Made by a program: the position numbers and the translations under genes. Positions 35,500-46,795 of a stretch of 64,000 nucleotides of DNA are shown here, in pieces. The stretch covers positions 10,602,001-10,666,000 of the forward strand of contig JANTQA010000023.1 of assembly GCA_027625915.1 (NCBI GenBank). Direction: 5' to 3'. This DNA is from Anaeramoeba flamelloides (lineage: Eukaryota; Metamonada; Anaeramoebidae). Each line of letters opens with the position of its first letter. The stretch's first letter is position 1. Below the pieces are notes generated by a model that saw only the letters and a list, made by a program, of their open reading frames with translations, made no database searches and had not been told where the DNA came from.

Positions 35500-37320
35500 T
35501 TACATATTTTTATTTTAAAAATGAGAATAAAATTGAGAATTTAACAAAAAATATTGAAATCAAATTACCTAAAGAGGAAAAAAATACTCAAAAAATAAAA
35601 CTAAATAGTCTAAAAAAACAACTAATACAAACAAATCAAAACGAAAAAAATGAAAACTCAGAAAATAAAAACGGAAAAAATGAAAAGTCCAAAAAAAAAA
35701 CTAAAAAGTCCAAAAAAAAACACAAAATTACAAAAAACAAGAAAAAAAACAAAATAACAATAAAGAAATAATTCTCGATCAAAGCAAAACAGAAGAAAAA
35801 AACCTTAATTCAAAATCAGGAGAACTTGATCGAATAGGACCTCTTTGCGGCGGAAGGTCAAACCCACGAGGAGGAGCCCCTACTCTATCAAAACCTGATT
35901 TGGAGGATTCCACTCTTATCAATGGACTGAATTCCGGAGTCCAGAGAGTCGACAGCGAATTAAGTGTAACAAAGGGAAACAACTCACTGGATCAAAAAGA
36001 AAAAGGAAATTGAAAATAAAAAAATTGAAATTGAAATTGAAAAAGAAAATTCAGGAAATGAATCCGAAGAAATATTGGAAATGGGAGGAGAACCAGAAAG
36101 AGTCGTAATAGGCTCAGAATCTCCAAATACAGAATCGGAGTCAGAGAGTCAATCGGATACATCAGACTCCTCAAATTCCCCAAATACTTCAGATTCTGCA
36201 GATTCCTCTTCAGAAAAAGAAGAATTATTATTAAATAATAATAATAATAATATCAAAAACTTGATAAAAATAAAACAAAAAGAATTGGAAGAAATAGGAG
36301 AAAAAATCAAAAAAAAATATGAATTTTTTGAAATCCAATTTGATACAAACAAAAAAACAGGCAAATATCATGGAATTAAATGCTTAAAATTCAAAAAGTC
36401 CAACAGATCGAAAAAAAGGCTCTATTGTAACATCTGTAACGATAAGGACCAATATAAAGACCAAATATTGTGTTACTATTTTGATCTTTTCAATGAAATC
36501 GCGGACCTACAAGGGGAAGCGAAGTATTGAAAAATAAAAAAAAATCATAAAAATATCAATAGATAACCGGGGGGCTATTGATATTAACAACAAACAAACC
36601 CCCAAAGAAGAGATTTTACTGGGATCATCAATTCAAACAAAAGAAAACTCAGAAAAATCTCAAAATCCTCTAAAACTTAAAAGAAGAGAGGATATATACA
36701 GAAACAAAGGAGATTTCATTAAATGGTACAGAACCGATTTCGAAACCCCCCTAGGACAGCCAATCATCTTTAAGGTTGAATTTAAAAGGGGAGAAAGAAT
36801 CGTGGAACATACCAAAAATAAAAGGATTTTTAGAAAACTGAAAAAAATCCTCAAAAATGAAATAAAAAAGTGGAAGATAACAACTATAAACTGCCACCAG
36901 CTGAGAGAATGGCTTTCACAAACGATCAAATATTCATATGATCGTACCTATGAAACCAGACAAACAGCAAGACATAGTGACAAAAAATATTATCGAAAAA
37001 AAATACCAAAAAAAGCAAAACTTCCAAAACTATTCAGAAACATCTACAACTACACAGCCGAAGAAATCAAGATATATTTTAAACCTCTTTATGTTTTTCT
37101 TTCTTTATTTTTTTCCCCTATCTTTATTTTTTCAATTCTTCTCTTTTTTTTTTCTTTTTTAGTTTTTAGAAAACTAAATTAGGATTAAAATACTTCTGAT
37201 GACTGTGTCCTTTTAGACACTCTTTGAATTGGAAGTATCAAATTTAGTCACTTCAAAATTCTATCTTTAACAGATTAGACAAACTCTTGTCTAACCCTTA
37301 ACAATAAAAAAAAAAACATA
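35500..37320 (+). mobile_element. Decayed repeat-derived coding block, family unknown
   Basis: A plus-strand block of clearly coding composition and higher GC, opposite in direction to the host gene. It begins with K/N-rich sequence, then a stretch with GPLCGGRSNPRGGAP, then an acidic Ser-rich region with a short Cys pair (CNICND), and a long tract ending near 37180 in a basic region (KWKITTINCHQLREWLSQ). The open frame is interrupted a few times, so it is not functional as one protein. Its last roughly 150 nt (37160-37315) recur at 61810-61975 without the coding part. A shared 3' end with 5' truncation is typical of target-primed retrotransposition, but I recognise no reverse transcriptase and cannot name the family. 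Confidence 0.45.
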
Positions 37321-38352
37321 TTTTTATTTTAATACATTAAAAATGTTTTGTAAATAATTTGTAAAAGAAATTATTTTGTTTAAGATTCGTCCTTAAAACT
37401 GTAAAACCACGTTTTTATCGACACATAGAACTTAAAAGAGATATTTTGTTGTTTTAAAATTGTATTTGACAATTATAAATTAGAGAAGAATAATTTCAGT
37501 TCATTTTGTTTTTCTGTTATTAAATTTTAATATTCAGAATTATACACTTAAACCGAAATAAAAAAAGTACTATAATTTTAAAATCGTTTCTAAAATTTAA
37601 AATGAGTAAAAATTAAAAAGAAATTTCCTTTTTTTCAGATGGGGATAAATAAATAGAAAAAATGAGTGGAATTTTTTTTTTTTTTTTTTTTTTTTCATCA
37701 GAAAGAAATATTAAGAAGAATTTTTGTTTGGTTTACATCGCTATAAATTTTGTGAGGTGTAGTTTATGCTTTTACAAATTGTTAAAAAACGTAAACAGAT
37801 CATTATTAATGTAAAAAAATCCCATTCTTAAAATTTTTGTGTAAACCAGTTTTTAATATATCAAATTTATTTGCTAAAAAGAAAGGCAATGAACAACACG
37901 ATTAGTGAATTACAATAAGTCCACCTGATAAATTAAAGGATCGTTGATTTTTGCTTATAGGTTTGAAGGGAACAATAAAAATTGAAAAAAAAAGAAGAGA
38001 TCTTGAATTAAAAAAAGAAAAAAAAAAACTTTTTTTTTTCTTTCATTCTTTTTTATATAAACTAGATAAAAATATTACTTAGGTTTATGAATATTACAAT
38101 TTATTTTGCATTTTTTATTTAGTTTATAAGAGGAATTTTCAAATTGAATTTTAATTTTTTTTTCAAAATTTAATAAATATTTTCGTTTCAATAATATAAT
38201 TTTCTGAAATAATAAAAACCCTATAATTTGTAAATGGTTGATTCGTCATAAAAAATATTTTAAAAATTATTTGGATCATTAAATCTTGTAACTGTTTTTT
38301 CAAAATTTAAATTTTGATTTTAATATTTGTGAATGTAATCTATAAAAGAACA

Positions 38353-38356
<4 letters not shown>

Positions 38357-38384
<28 letters not shown>
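38357..38384. repeat. (TA)n microsatellite
   Basis: Uninterrupted TA repeat inside the large intron. A second short TA tract lies at about 38440. Confidence 0.9.
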
Positions 38385-38388
<4 letters not shown>

Positions 38389-40887
38389 CAGGGGTTCATT
38401 TTTAAACTATTTGGATTCTTTTTGTTCAATAATTGAAATATATATATATATACTGAAAGGTTTAATTTTAAATTTAATTTTTTAATAGTTATAAATTTTT
38501 TTTCAAAAATCTAAGACTTTTATCCCTAAATTTACTATTGGGAAAAAAAGTAAAACAAGAAATAAAGTGAATCATGCTTTTAAATTAGAAACACTACACA
38601 AATATTTTTGGTTAAAAAAAATTATAAAGTTTGAAAAAGTGGTATTTTTCCCCTATTAAAACTCTTTTTAGAAAATCTATTTATTTTGAATTCCAAAGCA
38701 GAAATTATAGAAATCACAGAAATCACTTTCAATTTCAAAGCATCTAAAATCTTGGAGTTTATGATAATTCCAAAGTTTCTCATTTTACGGTACACCTTGT
38801 ATCACTAATTATGAATTGGTAAAACACCAAAGGGGATGAATTGATGAGGGAGAAATAAAAATCAAAAAGTTATCAAAATTTGAGATTCAGGATTCAGGAT
38901 TTACTTTTTCAAAAAGTAACCATAATATTCTGTATTCTTTTGAATTTAGAGATTGAAGGATCTTTAAAGATTTTGTTTTTTTTTTATTTTCAAAGTTTTG
39001 TTTGTTAATTTAAGCAAGCTTAACTTAAAGAATAAGAAAAAAAAAATTTTTTTTTGAGAATAATTGTTTTTTTAACTTCTCGAAAACATTTTTAAAGATG
39101 AAGTTTTGTAGATCTTAATGTATTTTTAAATTTAGTATTATGAATACAAGTTCACTGTATGAATAGGCTTTGTTGAAATTTATCTGAAAAGTGATTTAAA
39201 ATTTCTTTTCCAATTTTTCTTGGGTTTTTAGTTTGGAGAATCTTATTATTTGAGTAGAGATCAAAAATACAAAAAGAATTTTCGATATTTCACATTTGAT
39301 ATTTACCATTTTATTTTTGAATACAAGCAAATTCTATACTTTGAATTTCTCTGTTTTTTTTTTTTTTCACATAAGCACTTTTTGGAAGATTAACTGATAT
39401 TTAGTATCTTTTGTTTTATATGGAAAATTCGAATAGAGCATCGATTGAAAGAATGTGTTTATGAAATTCAAATTAAACTTTATTCTTGAAAAAAACAGTT
39501 TCTAAAATAGAAAAGAAAAAGATTGTTAATTTATCATGAACAAAATTATAATCAAGATAGCTCAATATATTTATCTTAAAGAACTAGTATTTTGTAAAAA
39601 TAAAATGAAATTTTGTTTAGATCCTTGAAAATTTTTTTTAAAATTTGTTTTTTAGCTAATGAAATGAGTGAGTTAAGTTCATCTAAATAATTTATTAATT
39701 TGTGGACTATTTTTTGAAATCCAAAATTTTACATGTTTCCAATTTAAAACTAAAAAAAAGGAATTTGTTATTTTTATTAACAATTAAGTTAATTCTTGGA
39801 AATGCTGTGTCATATTTTTCGTTTTATGTTGAAAAGAATTGCCTTTGGAAAAACAAAAATTATTTATTTAGTTATTAGTGCTTGTAAATTATTAAGATTT
39901 AAATTATAATCTCAATAAATAAAATTTAATGTGGTGTAGGTGATAAAATAAATGAAAATTTGATAAAAGTTTATCAAAAGTTTATCAACAAAAGTTAGAT
40001 CTATTAAGCAAATTTTTTTTATTCTTAAAAAGTTTTAAAAATTTTTCTCTTTTGTAAAAAAAGAAAAAAAATTCGCAAATTTTGAGAATTTTGATAATTT
40101 TTTTTAACAAATTGTTTGGTTTTATTCACAAGAATTGTGAATAACAATTTAAATCATTGTATTCAGAAAAAAAATTGATTAAGAATTTTGAGTATACAAT
40201 TACAAAATTCCCTAATATCTTCAAGAAAATATTCTTTTGAAAAAAGCAAATTTTATATTAAAATAAAAAAGAAGTTTCAGAGTAAAATTTTTAAATTTGT
40301 TTGAAAAAATTTAAATGTTATAACTCTCCTTATGAAAATAATACTAATTATTTTTTAATATGTTGAAAAAAAAATGATTTTTTGTTTCTCCAAAAGAATT
40401 ATCTCAAAAAAGAAAAAAAATCAATTTATATTTATTGTAATAATGAGTATTTATTGTGTAATAATGATGTAAATAGTAATAAACATAGGGTAGAAAAATT
40501 TTTATATTGTAAGAAATAAAATGCAATTTAATAATTGTTTTCTTTTTTATAAAAAAATGGAAAAAAATAGTTGATCTCCCTGAAAACAAAAATTTTCTTT
40601 TCTGGGTTTCTTTGTCAAAGATAATCTTTTGACAGATTGTATATACAAAATTCAAAAGTACAGAATACCACCAATAACATATTTTAAAATTTTGCACTGT
40701 TGTCGTGAAAGATTGATCCTTCAACAATTTTACCTGAACCAAAAGAAGATTTCTCACGATTTTACAATAAAGTCATGTCATTAAAAGAAATTGGTTGAAT
40801 GAGTGAATTTATTTTCATTTTTGTAATTGTTTCAGTTCAGCAAGAAGAAATTTTCATCAGGGATCATTTTTTGAAAAAGTAATACAG

Positions 40888-40929
<42 letters not shown>

Positions 40930-41198
40930 GAAGAGAGGAAAAAGTAATACACTGATGAAAAAACTATTAACAACTTTAATTATAAAATAGAAAGTTAATA
41001 CCACATATACAAATTTTAACACTTTAGAATTTCTATGGAATACTAAAACAAGAAAACTTGGATTTTAATTGTAAAATTTGACTTAAAATGAGATTTTGTT
41101 TTAATTGAATTCTATCCCAAGTGCTGACTTCTAATTTGGCAATAATACCAAAAATGAACCTTATTTTTAATTACAATGCTTGTTATATCCATTAAATA

Positions 41199-42375
41199 CA
41201 GCCGTTCCATTCGACTTGTGAAGCTTTTTTCTTTCCTTTAAGCAAACCTGAAATTTTAGCTTTCCTTTAAAGACCTTTTAAAGACCTTTTAAAGATCTTT
41301 TAAACTCTCTTAATTCTTTTAAAACTTCTTTCAAACAAACACAAAAAACCACAAATAACTACTAACAAAAAACACTAAAATTAGTTTGAAACAATTACTA
41401 CCTCTTTCACTCTGGCTCTGCCTAAGACTAGATCTTACACATTGTTATTCACAAGATCTACTCAATTTTACAATACTATACTCTATTTACCATACAGCCA
41501 AATCTTTAAGTTGATAATTTGTTCCTAAAATTGCTTTTAAAAACAAATGAAAATTGTAATCAAAAATATTTTTTTCAGTACAATTTTCCATTCAAAAACT
41601 TCATGGACATATCGATCAAATCTGTGTTGAGTATTCAAGATTTTAGAATAAACTCTCTATTCTTGTAAATTAAAAAATTTGATATTCAACTGTTTGGGAG
41701 ATAATTTTCTTCTTTTCCAATTTCAATTTAAATAGGAGTTTGAGAACTTTTGACGTAGATTTGATCGATTTGTCCATGAAGTTTTTGAATGGAAAATTGT
41801 ACTGAAAAAAATATTTTTGATTACAATTTTCATTTGTTTTTAAAAGCAATTTTAGGAACAAATTATCAACTTTAAGAGTTGGCTGTATGGTAAATAGAGT
41901 AGAGTATTGTTTAATTGAGTAGATCTTGTGAATAACAATGTGTAAGATCTAGTCTTAGGCAGAGCCAGAGTGAAAGAGGTAGTAATTGTTTCAAACTAAT
42001 TTTAGTGTTTTTTGTTAGTAGTTACAGCCGTTTCAACTCAGGTGTGAATCGCACTCATTCGTTGAATGGTCGAGAAACATTTTAAATTGACTTGGAAGGT
42101 TTTCCAACCATTCAACGAATGAGTGCGATTCACACCTGAGTTGAAACAGCTGTATTTGTGGTTTTTTTGTTTGTTTGAAAGAAGTTTTAAAAGAATTAAG
42201 AGAGTTTAAAAGATCTTTAAAAGATCTTTAAAAGATCTTTTAAAGAAAATGAAGAAAGTTTAAAAGGTCTTTAAAGCATCTTTAAAAGGACTTTAAAAGG
42301 TCTTTAAAGGAAAGATAAAATGATCCTTAAAGCACCTTTAAAGGGTAATCATTCACAAGTCGAATGGAACGGCTG
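41199..42375. mobile_element. 1.18-kb palindromic element with TA duplication
   Basis: The element begins CAGCCGTTCCATTCGACTTG and ends with the exact inverse, flanked by TA at 41197-41198 and 42376-42377. Nearly the whole length is one palindrome centred near 41690. Arms share blocks such as CTTAGGCAGAGCCAGAGTG, TTACCATACAGCC and CCATGAAGTTTTTGAATGG in opposite orientation. The arms differ in the copy number of a TTTAAAAGATC/AGGTC mini-repeat and by a 128-bp hairpin present only on the right. It is non-coding and its transcript would fold into a very long hairpin. Confidence 0.8.
42025..42152. mobile_element. 128-bp hairpin MITE inserted in the right palindrome arm
   Basis: Flanked by TA (42023-42024 and 42153-42154). 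Terminal inverted repeats of about 46 nt start CAGCCGTTTCAACTCAGG on the left and CAGCTGTTTCAACTCAGG on the inverted right end. The left palindrome arm preserves the empty site, a single TA at 41356-41357 within CCACAAATAACTACTAAC. This proves insertion after the palindrome formed and gives the target duplication as TA. The terminal CAGCCGTT is shared with the host palindrome, so one transposase may move both. Confidence 0.85.
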
Positions 42376-42384
42376 TATGTTTTT

Positions 42385-42990
42385 TAGGTTTTCTAAAATT
42401 TCCATTTTTCGTTGTTTTGATGTTTTTTTTCATAAAGGATTGAGGATTATTCGAATGTTATGGCCAGTGAAGATTACTTTTAAGATCAGCAACATATTTC
42501 TCGACTTAAAAGAATGCTGGGCCAAGGGAGCTTGTTAAAATTGAGGGTTTTTTTCGAAAATTTGTGATTCGAACAAACCCGTTTTCAGAAACCACATCCC
42601 AAATTTAAATTGAAAAAGTTCGAAAATCCAAAATTCCCTTAGTTTGGGTCCTTTCCCCGTTATTTTAAAAGTATTGTGGTATTTAAGGTAAGTGTATAAG
42701 TATACGCTCATATCATCTGAAGGGAAAGCACGAATAGAAAGAGGTAAACAAAAATCGATTTTAAATTTGCCTTTGTTTTGTTTGAAAATTTGGAAAAGTT
42801 TTTTTGGATTAATAAATATAATTTTTTTCAAAAACGAAAAAAATAATAAATTTGCAATATTTAGACTTTCCTTCAACATGGAATCAATGAAATGATTTTT
42901 TGTCTTGCAATATTGTATTTCAATTCCCAAAGAACATAAAATTCGGGCAACCTTAAGAGAACCTAGAAATCAACAATTTATGAAAAAATA
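42385..42990 (-). pseudogene. Degraded Tc1/mariner-type transposase
   Basis: Minus-strand translation from about 42978 gives SLKVARILCSLGIEIQYCKT, then KKIIFINPKKLFQIFKQNKG, in the place where Tc1 transposases have ...VIFSDEKxF. After the stop at 42535 it continues QAPLAQHSFKSRNMLLILKV and then HNIRIILNP. This resembles the Tc1 pattern QDNAPxHxS ... IxxLxWPxxSPDLNPIENLW, with LHWP visible in a shifted frame. Catalytic Asp/Glu residues are largely lost. The N-terminal DNA-binding part is poorly preserved. The C-terminus is cut by the palindrome at 42375 and would resume at 41196. Assignment is by pattern only. Confidence 0.5.
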
Positions 42991-43289
42991 CTTTTTTTTT
43001 GTAAGGTCTTGTTCTGAAATTTGGTTAAATAGTGTTTTGAAAAAGATTTTATCAATTCAAGAATATAGCTATGCACAAATCTGACATCAAAGCAATAACT
43101 TTTTTTTCTATTCTTAATTTGAAAATTCTTATTTTTACTAAATTTTATAATTAAAATCCAAGTTTTCTTGTTTTAGTATTCCATAGAAATTCTAAAGTGT
43201 TAAAATTTGTATATGTGGTATTAACTTTCTATTTTATAATTAAAGTTGTTAATAGTTTTTTCGTCAGTGTATTACTTTTTCCTCTCTTC

Positions 43290-43331
<42 letters not shown>

Positions 43332-43726
43332 CTGTATTACTTTTTCAAAAAATGATCCCTGATGAAAATTTCTTCTTGCTGAACTGAAACAATTACAAAA
43401 ACGAAAATAAATTCACTCATTCAACCAACTTCTTTTAATGACATTACTTTATTATCAAATCGTGAGAAATCTCTTTTGGGATTTTGAAAGCACCCTCAAG
43501 AAAGTTTTTCAAAACAAAAAAAAAACATTTTATTTTGGAACAAGAAAAAGAAAAAGAAAAAGTGAAATTGAAAACAAAAAGATAAAGAAAAGTGAAAGTG
43601 AAAAACAAAAACAACAAGAACAAGAACAAGAACAAGAACACAAAAAAAAAAAAAAAACAAAGACAACAAACAACAAACAAGAAAATAAAGAAAAAAGGGA
43701 AGAAAAGAAGAAAAAAAAAAACAAAC

Positions 43727-44354
43727 CATAATTAGAACCAAACGCGTACAAGTGACCGTCTGATTTTATAAGATAAGAGTGTGCAGCATGACCGGTAAAG
43801 ACTCTCATGACATTGTCTTGTGATTTTTGAATGGTTTTAATTACACCTTCGTTTTTGTCTATTGAGGTTTGTCCGCTTGAGTTATTTCCACACCCATATA
43901 AAATGTGACGTTCTGTATCTAAAAAGACAGAAGCATAGCCTACAGGGTGAATTTCATGAATGTTTATATCTTTTGAATACTGGAGTAATGTTGGCTTTGA
44001 ATACTCTTTGTTCTCTGGTAAGCCCAATTGGTAATAGTTATTTTTACCCCATCCATAAATTTTGGGATCCTCTTCATCTGTCATTGCAAAGACATGGTGA
44101 TAACCAGAATGGATACTTTTAATGACTGGAATGTTTTCAACTGGCTTGAGTTTGTCTTTCCAGTTGTTATGATCGCTTTCATAAATTTTCCCATTTGGAC
44201 ATAAAAAATAAAGATTATTGAAATAATCAGTAACGAATTGTTTGATGGTGGTCTCTTCTTCAGGCAAAATGGTAATTGGTTCTAAGTGTTTCGTTGTAGT
44301 TGTTGATTTTTTCCAATACCCTGAATTGTCGCCAATAGCCTTAATGTTGGTCAT
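43727..44354 (-). CDS. RCC1-BTB-BTB protein, exon 1 (N-terminal RCC1 blades)
   Basis: The first exon starts at ATG 44354 (MTNIKAIGDNSGYWKKS) and ends at 43727 after ...LYAFGSNY plus one base, followed by donor GTTTGT. An upstream in-frame TTG (44408) is an unlikely start. RCC1-like blades are visible: HSGYHHVFAMTDEEDPKIYG with WGKNNYYQLGLPENKEY, VGYASVFLDTERHILYG with CGNNSSGQT, and FTGHAAHSYLIKSDGHLYAF. With exon 2 they form a propeller of about six blades followed by two BTB domains. A TIR element (44608-45150) sits about 250 nt upstream, where the promoter should lie. Neighbouring genes show no functional link. Confidence 0.85.
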
Positions 44355-44607
44355 TTGAAAAAGATGATGTGAAAATAAGAAAAACTGAGAAAAAAATGGG
44401 AAAGTCAAACCTGTTTTTGTAATTCCTTTTTATAAAGTCTAAAAATCAAATTTTACTCTCAAACAAAATGGTACCATTATAATTGTGTTTTTAGTCAAAA
44501 AAATAATACTAACATACAAATAATTTTTTTGTTATGACAAACTTTTTTTAAAAAAATTTTTCTGTTTTTTGTTTGATTGTTTTCTTCTTTTATTCTCTTG
44601 ATGTTTA

Positions 44608-45150
44608 CAATCCCTGAAATTTGAAAAAAAGATTATCTTGTATAGAGTTTAATGGATTTTTGTTTGGTAATTATCTGATGGATTTTTGTGCCTGGTATGA
44701 GTTTTAATAGTTTTTCAAAACGTCAATTTTTGACAATTTTTTTTTTTTTCGAAATCCTGAATTCAAGAGTGGATGAATAATATTTCGGAAGTTAAGTATT
44801 AAAAAAAATGTGGTTTGTAGGTTGTTGATTGAAATTTTTAATTATGTTTGGTTTTATTTCGATCTTTTAAATAAACAATTTTTTCTTTCATTGAAGTTAA
44901 TTGACAAAAAGGAAAATATTTTTCAATTTAAAAACTAAATTTCATTATTTTTTCTTAAACACCTACCAACCTATTAATCTTACACTTCTCTATTGGATTT
45001 CAGAAAAAACTACATATACTTTCGATATTTACCATTTTGAGATCTTTTTAAACTCATAACAAACCGTAAGTCGATCATCTAAGAACCAAAATAATAGATG
45101 ACCTACTACACCCTACACAAGATAATCTTTTTTTCTAATTTCAGGGATTG
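44608..45150. mobile_element. TA-flanked TIR element (CAATCCCTGAAATT ends)
   Basis: The left end CAATCCCTGAAATTTGAAAA and the inverted right end CAATCCCTGAAATTAGAAAA continue in parallel for about 45 nt (to AAAGATTATCTTGT). TA lies at 44606-44607 and 45151-45152. The 543-bp interior has no open frame, so it is non-autonomous. It sits directly upstream of the RCC1-BTB start codon. Confidence 0.7.
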
Positions 45151-45959
45151 TAATGTTTAAGTACTACGCTTTCGCCCTGGATGTTGTTAATTTATAATGT
45201 TATTTTACTTTCACTTCTCAGTAAGAAACTACATTCTTAAGAAATTGTGTCAACAAATCTCTATTTTTCAAGTTAAAAATCAACATACAAAAAACCCAGT
45301 AAAAAAATAAATAAAAAAGATCTTTGAAGGGAAATTTTGAAAAAAAATGACTTTAAGTGTTTTTCAAGCACAATGTAAAATTTAAAGCACTTCAAACTTG
45401 TAAAAGTAACTGTTAAAAAAAAATATTTCGAACAACTTGAGGAATTTATTTGTGTTTTTCATGGACAAATCTCTATTAAATTATTTTGCTAAATTTAATC
45501 GAGATTGAGAAAATATTTTGCCAATTACTTTGAAATTTAAAAACTGTTTATTATCAATATTAAACTTATTTCTAGATGACCAATCCTTATTTAGAAATTG
45601 GTGAAAAAAAAATAATTGAGACTAGCTCCTTCAGATTTGAAATTGAAATTTTGGAAATATTTAAATCCAATCATTTCAGAGGATCTCTGAAGGGCAAAAT
45701 TCTGAAAATTTCTTTTTTTTTTGTAAAAAAAATTCTTTGTGAATAAATTTCACTGAGATAATAAAACTCTTTCAAGAATACTTTTATGTACGATTTAACA
45801 GGTTTTACCTGAAAACTCAGTCTTTAAGGATATTGTTCTAGATTTTAAATTTAAAATATAATAGACTTGGAAGAGGGGTTGTTGAAATTTTAAAAGGGAA
45901 AATTTACCAAAAAAATGAAAATAATTATAATAATATAAACTCTTTGTGAATGTTATTGG

Positions 45960-45962
<3 letters not shown>

Positions 45963-45996
<34 letters not shown>

Positions 45997-46020
45997 TTTT
46001 TTTTTTTTTTTTTTTTTTTT
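45963..46020. repeat. (TA)n microsatellite followed by T-run
   Basis: About 32 nt of TA repeat followed by a T homopolymer of about 25 nt. Confidence 0.9.
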
Positions 46021-46755
46021 GGGAATAATTTAAGGGTTTGGTTTTAAAAAATCATTTTTGTATTTAATTAAGATCATTTTCTTTTTGATAAGAAAAAAGA
46101 AAAAAGAAAAGAAAAACAAAATAATCAAAAACAATTTAAATTGTAAAAATCTAATAAATTACAATTCGAATCAGATAAAATTTGATAATTAATTTTAAAT
46201 TTTTAAAATTTGTCTCATTAAATGGTGTTAATTTGACTCCAATTATAATCTAAATTTCATAATAAATAGCCCATCTTACATTTAAATTTTGAATTGCTTT
46301 TGTATCGTTATAAAGTTTTTCCTCTCACAATGAAAAGTTTACAAATAAATCATTTTTTCTCTTTTTTATTTATCCCACAGTGTTTTGTTAAAATAGAAAA
46401 TGAAAATGAAAAAATGGAAAGTAGTAACAGATGAATTAATGAAAAAATTGGTTTCAAATATGAAAAAGAGATTAAATTTAGTTATTCAAATAGAAGAAGA
46501 ATCGATAAATGGGTTTTTTTAATTTTTTAAAATTTCTATTTTTTCTGACATGATAATTTCAAAATAAATGGTCAAATTTTTTTAACTTTTTTTTTTTATT
46601 TATTTTTCTTCTATTTTTAGACAAAAATTAAATATCTCTCGAGTACAGAACTGAATAATAATATCGAAATTTTATATTATAATAGATAACTTCAATTATA
46701 AATAATATTTTTCTTTAAAATTTGATTTTTAATGGGTAAATGATTTTTAACTGGG

Positions 46756-46759
<4 letters not shown>

Positions 46760-46792
<33 letters not shown>
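46760..46792. repeat. (TA)n microsatellite
   Basis: Uninterrupted TA repeat. Confidence 0.9.

Positions 46793-46795
<3 letters not shown>

Larger units (their letters stand above)
40739..43479 (-). mobile_element. Tc1-like transposon with long inverted arms, invaded by a palindrome
   Basis: Arms of about 350 nt (40739-41100 and about 43120-43479) are inverted copies, both containing GATTTCTCACGATTT, GTTTCAGTTCAGCAAGAAGA and an (ATT)n/(AAT)n microsatellite (40888-40929 and 43293-43330). Between them a degraded minus-strand transposase (about 42385-42990) is visible, and a 1177-bp palindrome (41199-42375) is inserted at a TA within the element. The arms differ by scattered substitutions and indels, so the element is not recent. 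Exact outer ends and a target duplication are not clear. It lies 248 nt inside the donor of the RCC1-BTB intron. Confidence 0.6.
35457..43726 (-). other. About 8.3 kb intron of the RCC1-BTB-BTB gene
   Basis: The donor GTTTGT at 43726 and acceptor ACAG ending at 35457 match the donor and acceptor style of the introns at 14816 and 16007. Phase is 1 on both sides, and the RCC1 blade reads continuously across the join. The intron is tens of times longer than those of 42-142 nt seen elsewhere in the window, because mobile DNA fills it: an unclassified repeat-derived coding block (35500-37320) and a nested Tc1-like transposon (40739-43479). 37320-40400 is plain A/T-rich sequence with a (TA)n tract at 38357-38384. 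Confidence 0.75.

Noticed and set aside
40404-40757. 117-codon minus-strand frame
   Set aside because: It begins at GTG in the transposon arm and runs into Y/I/K-rich low-complexity sequence.
43438-43731. Plus-strand 97-codon frame rich in K, E and Q
   Set aside because: It is antisense to the first nucleotides of the RCC1-BTB intron and the arm of the transposon; composition comes from purine-rich simple sequence and it ends exactly at the exon border by chance.
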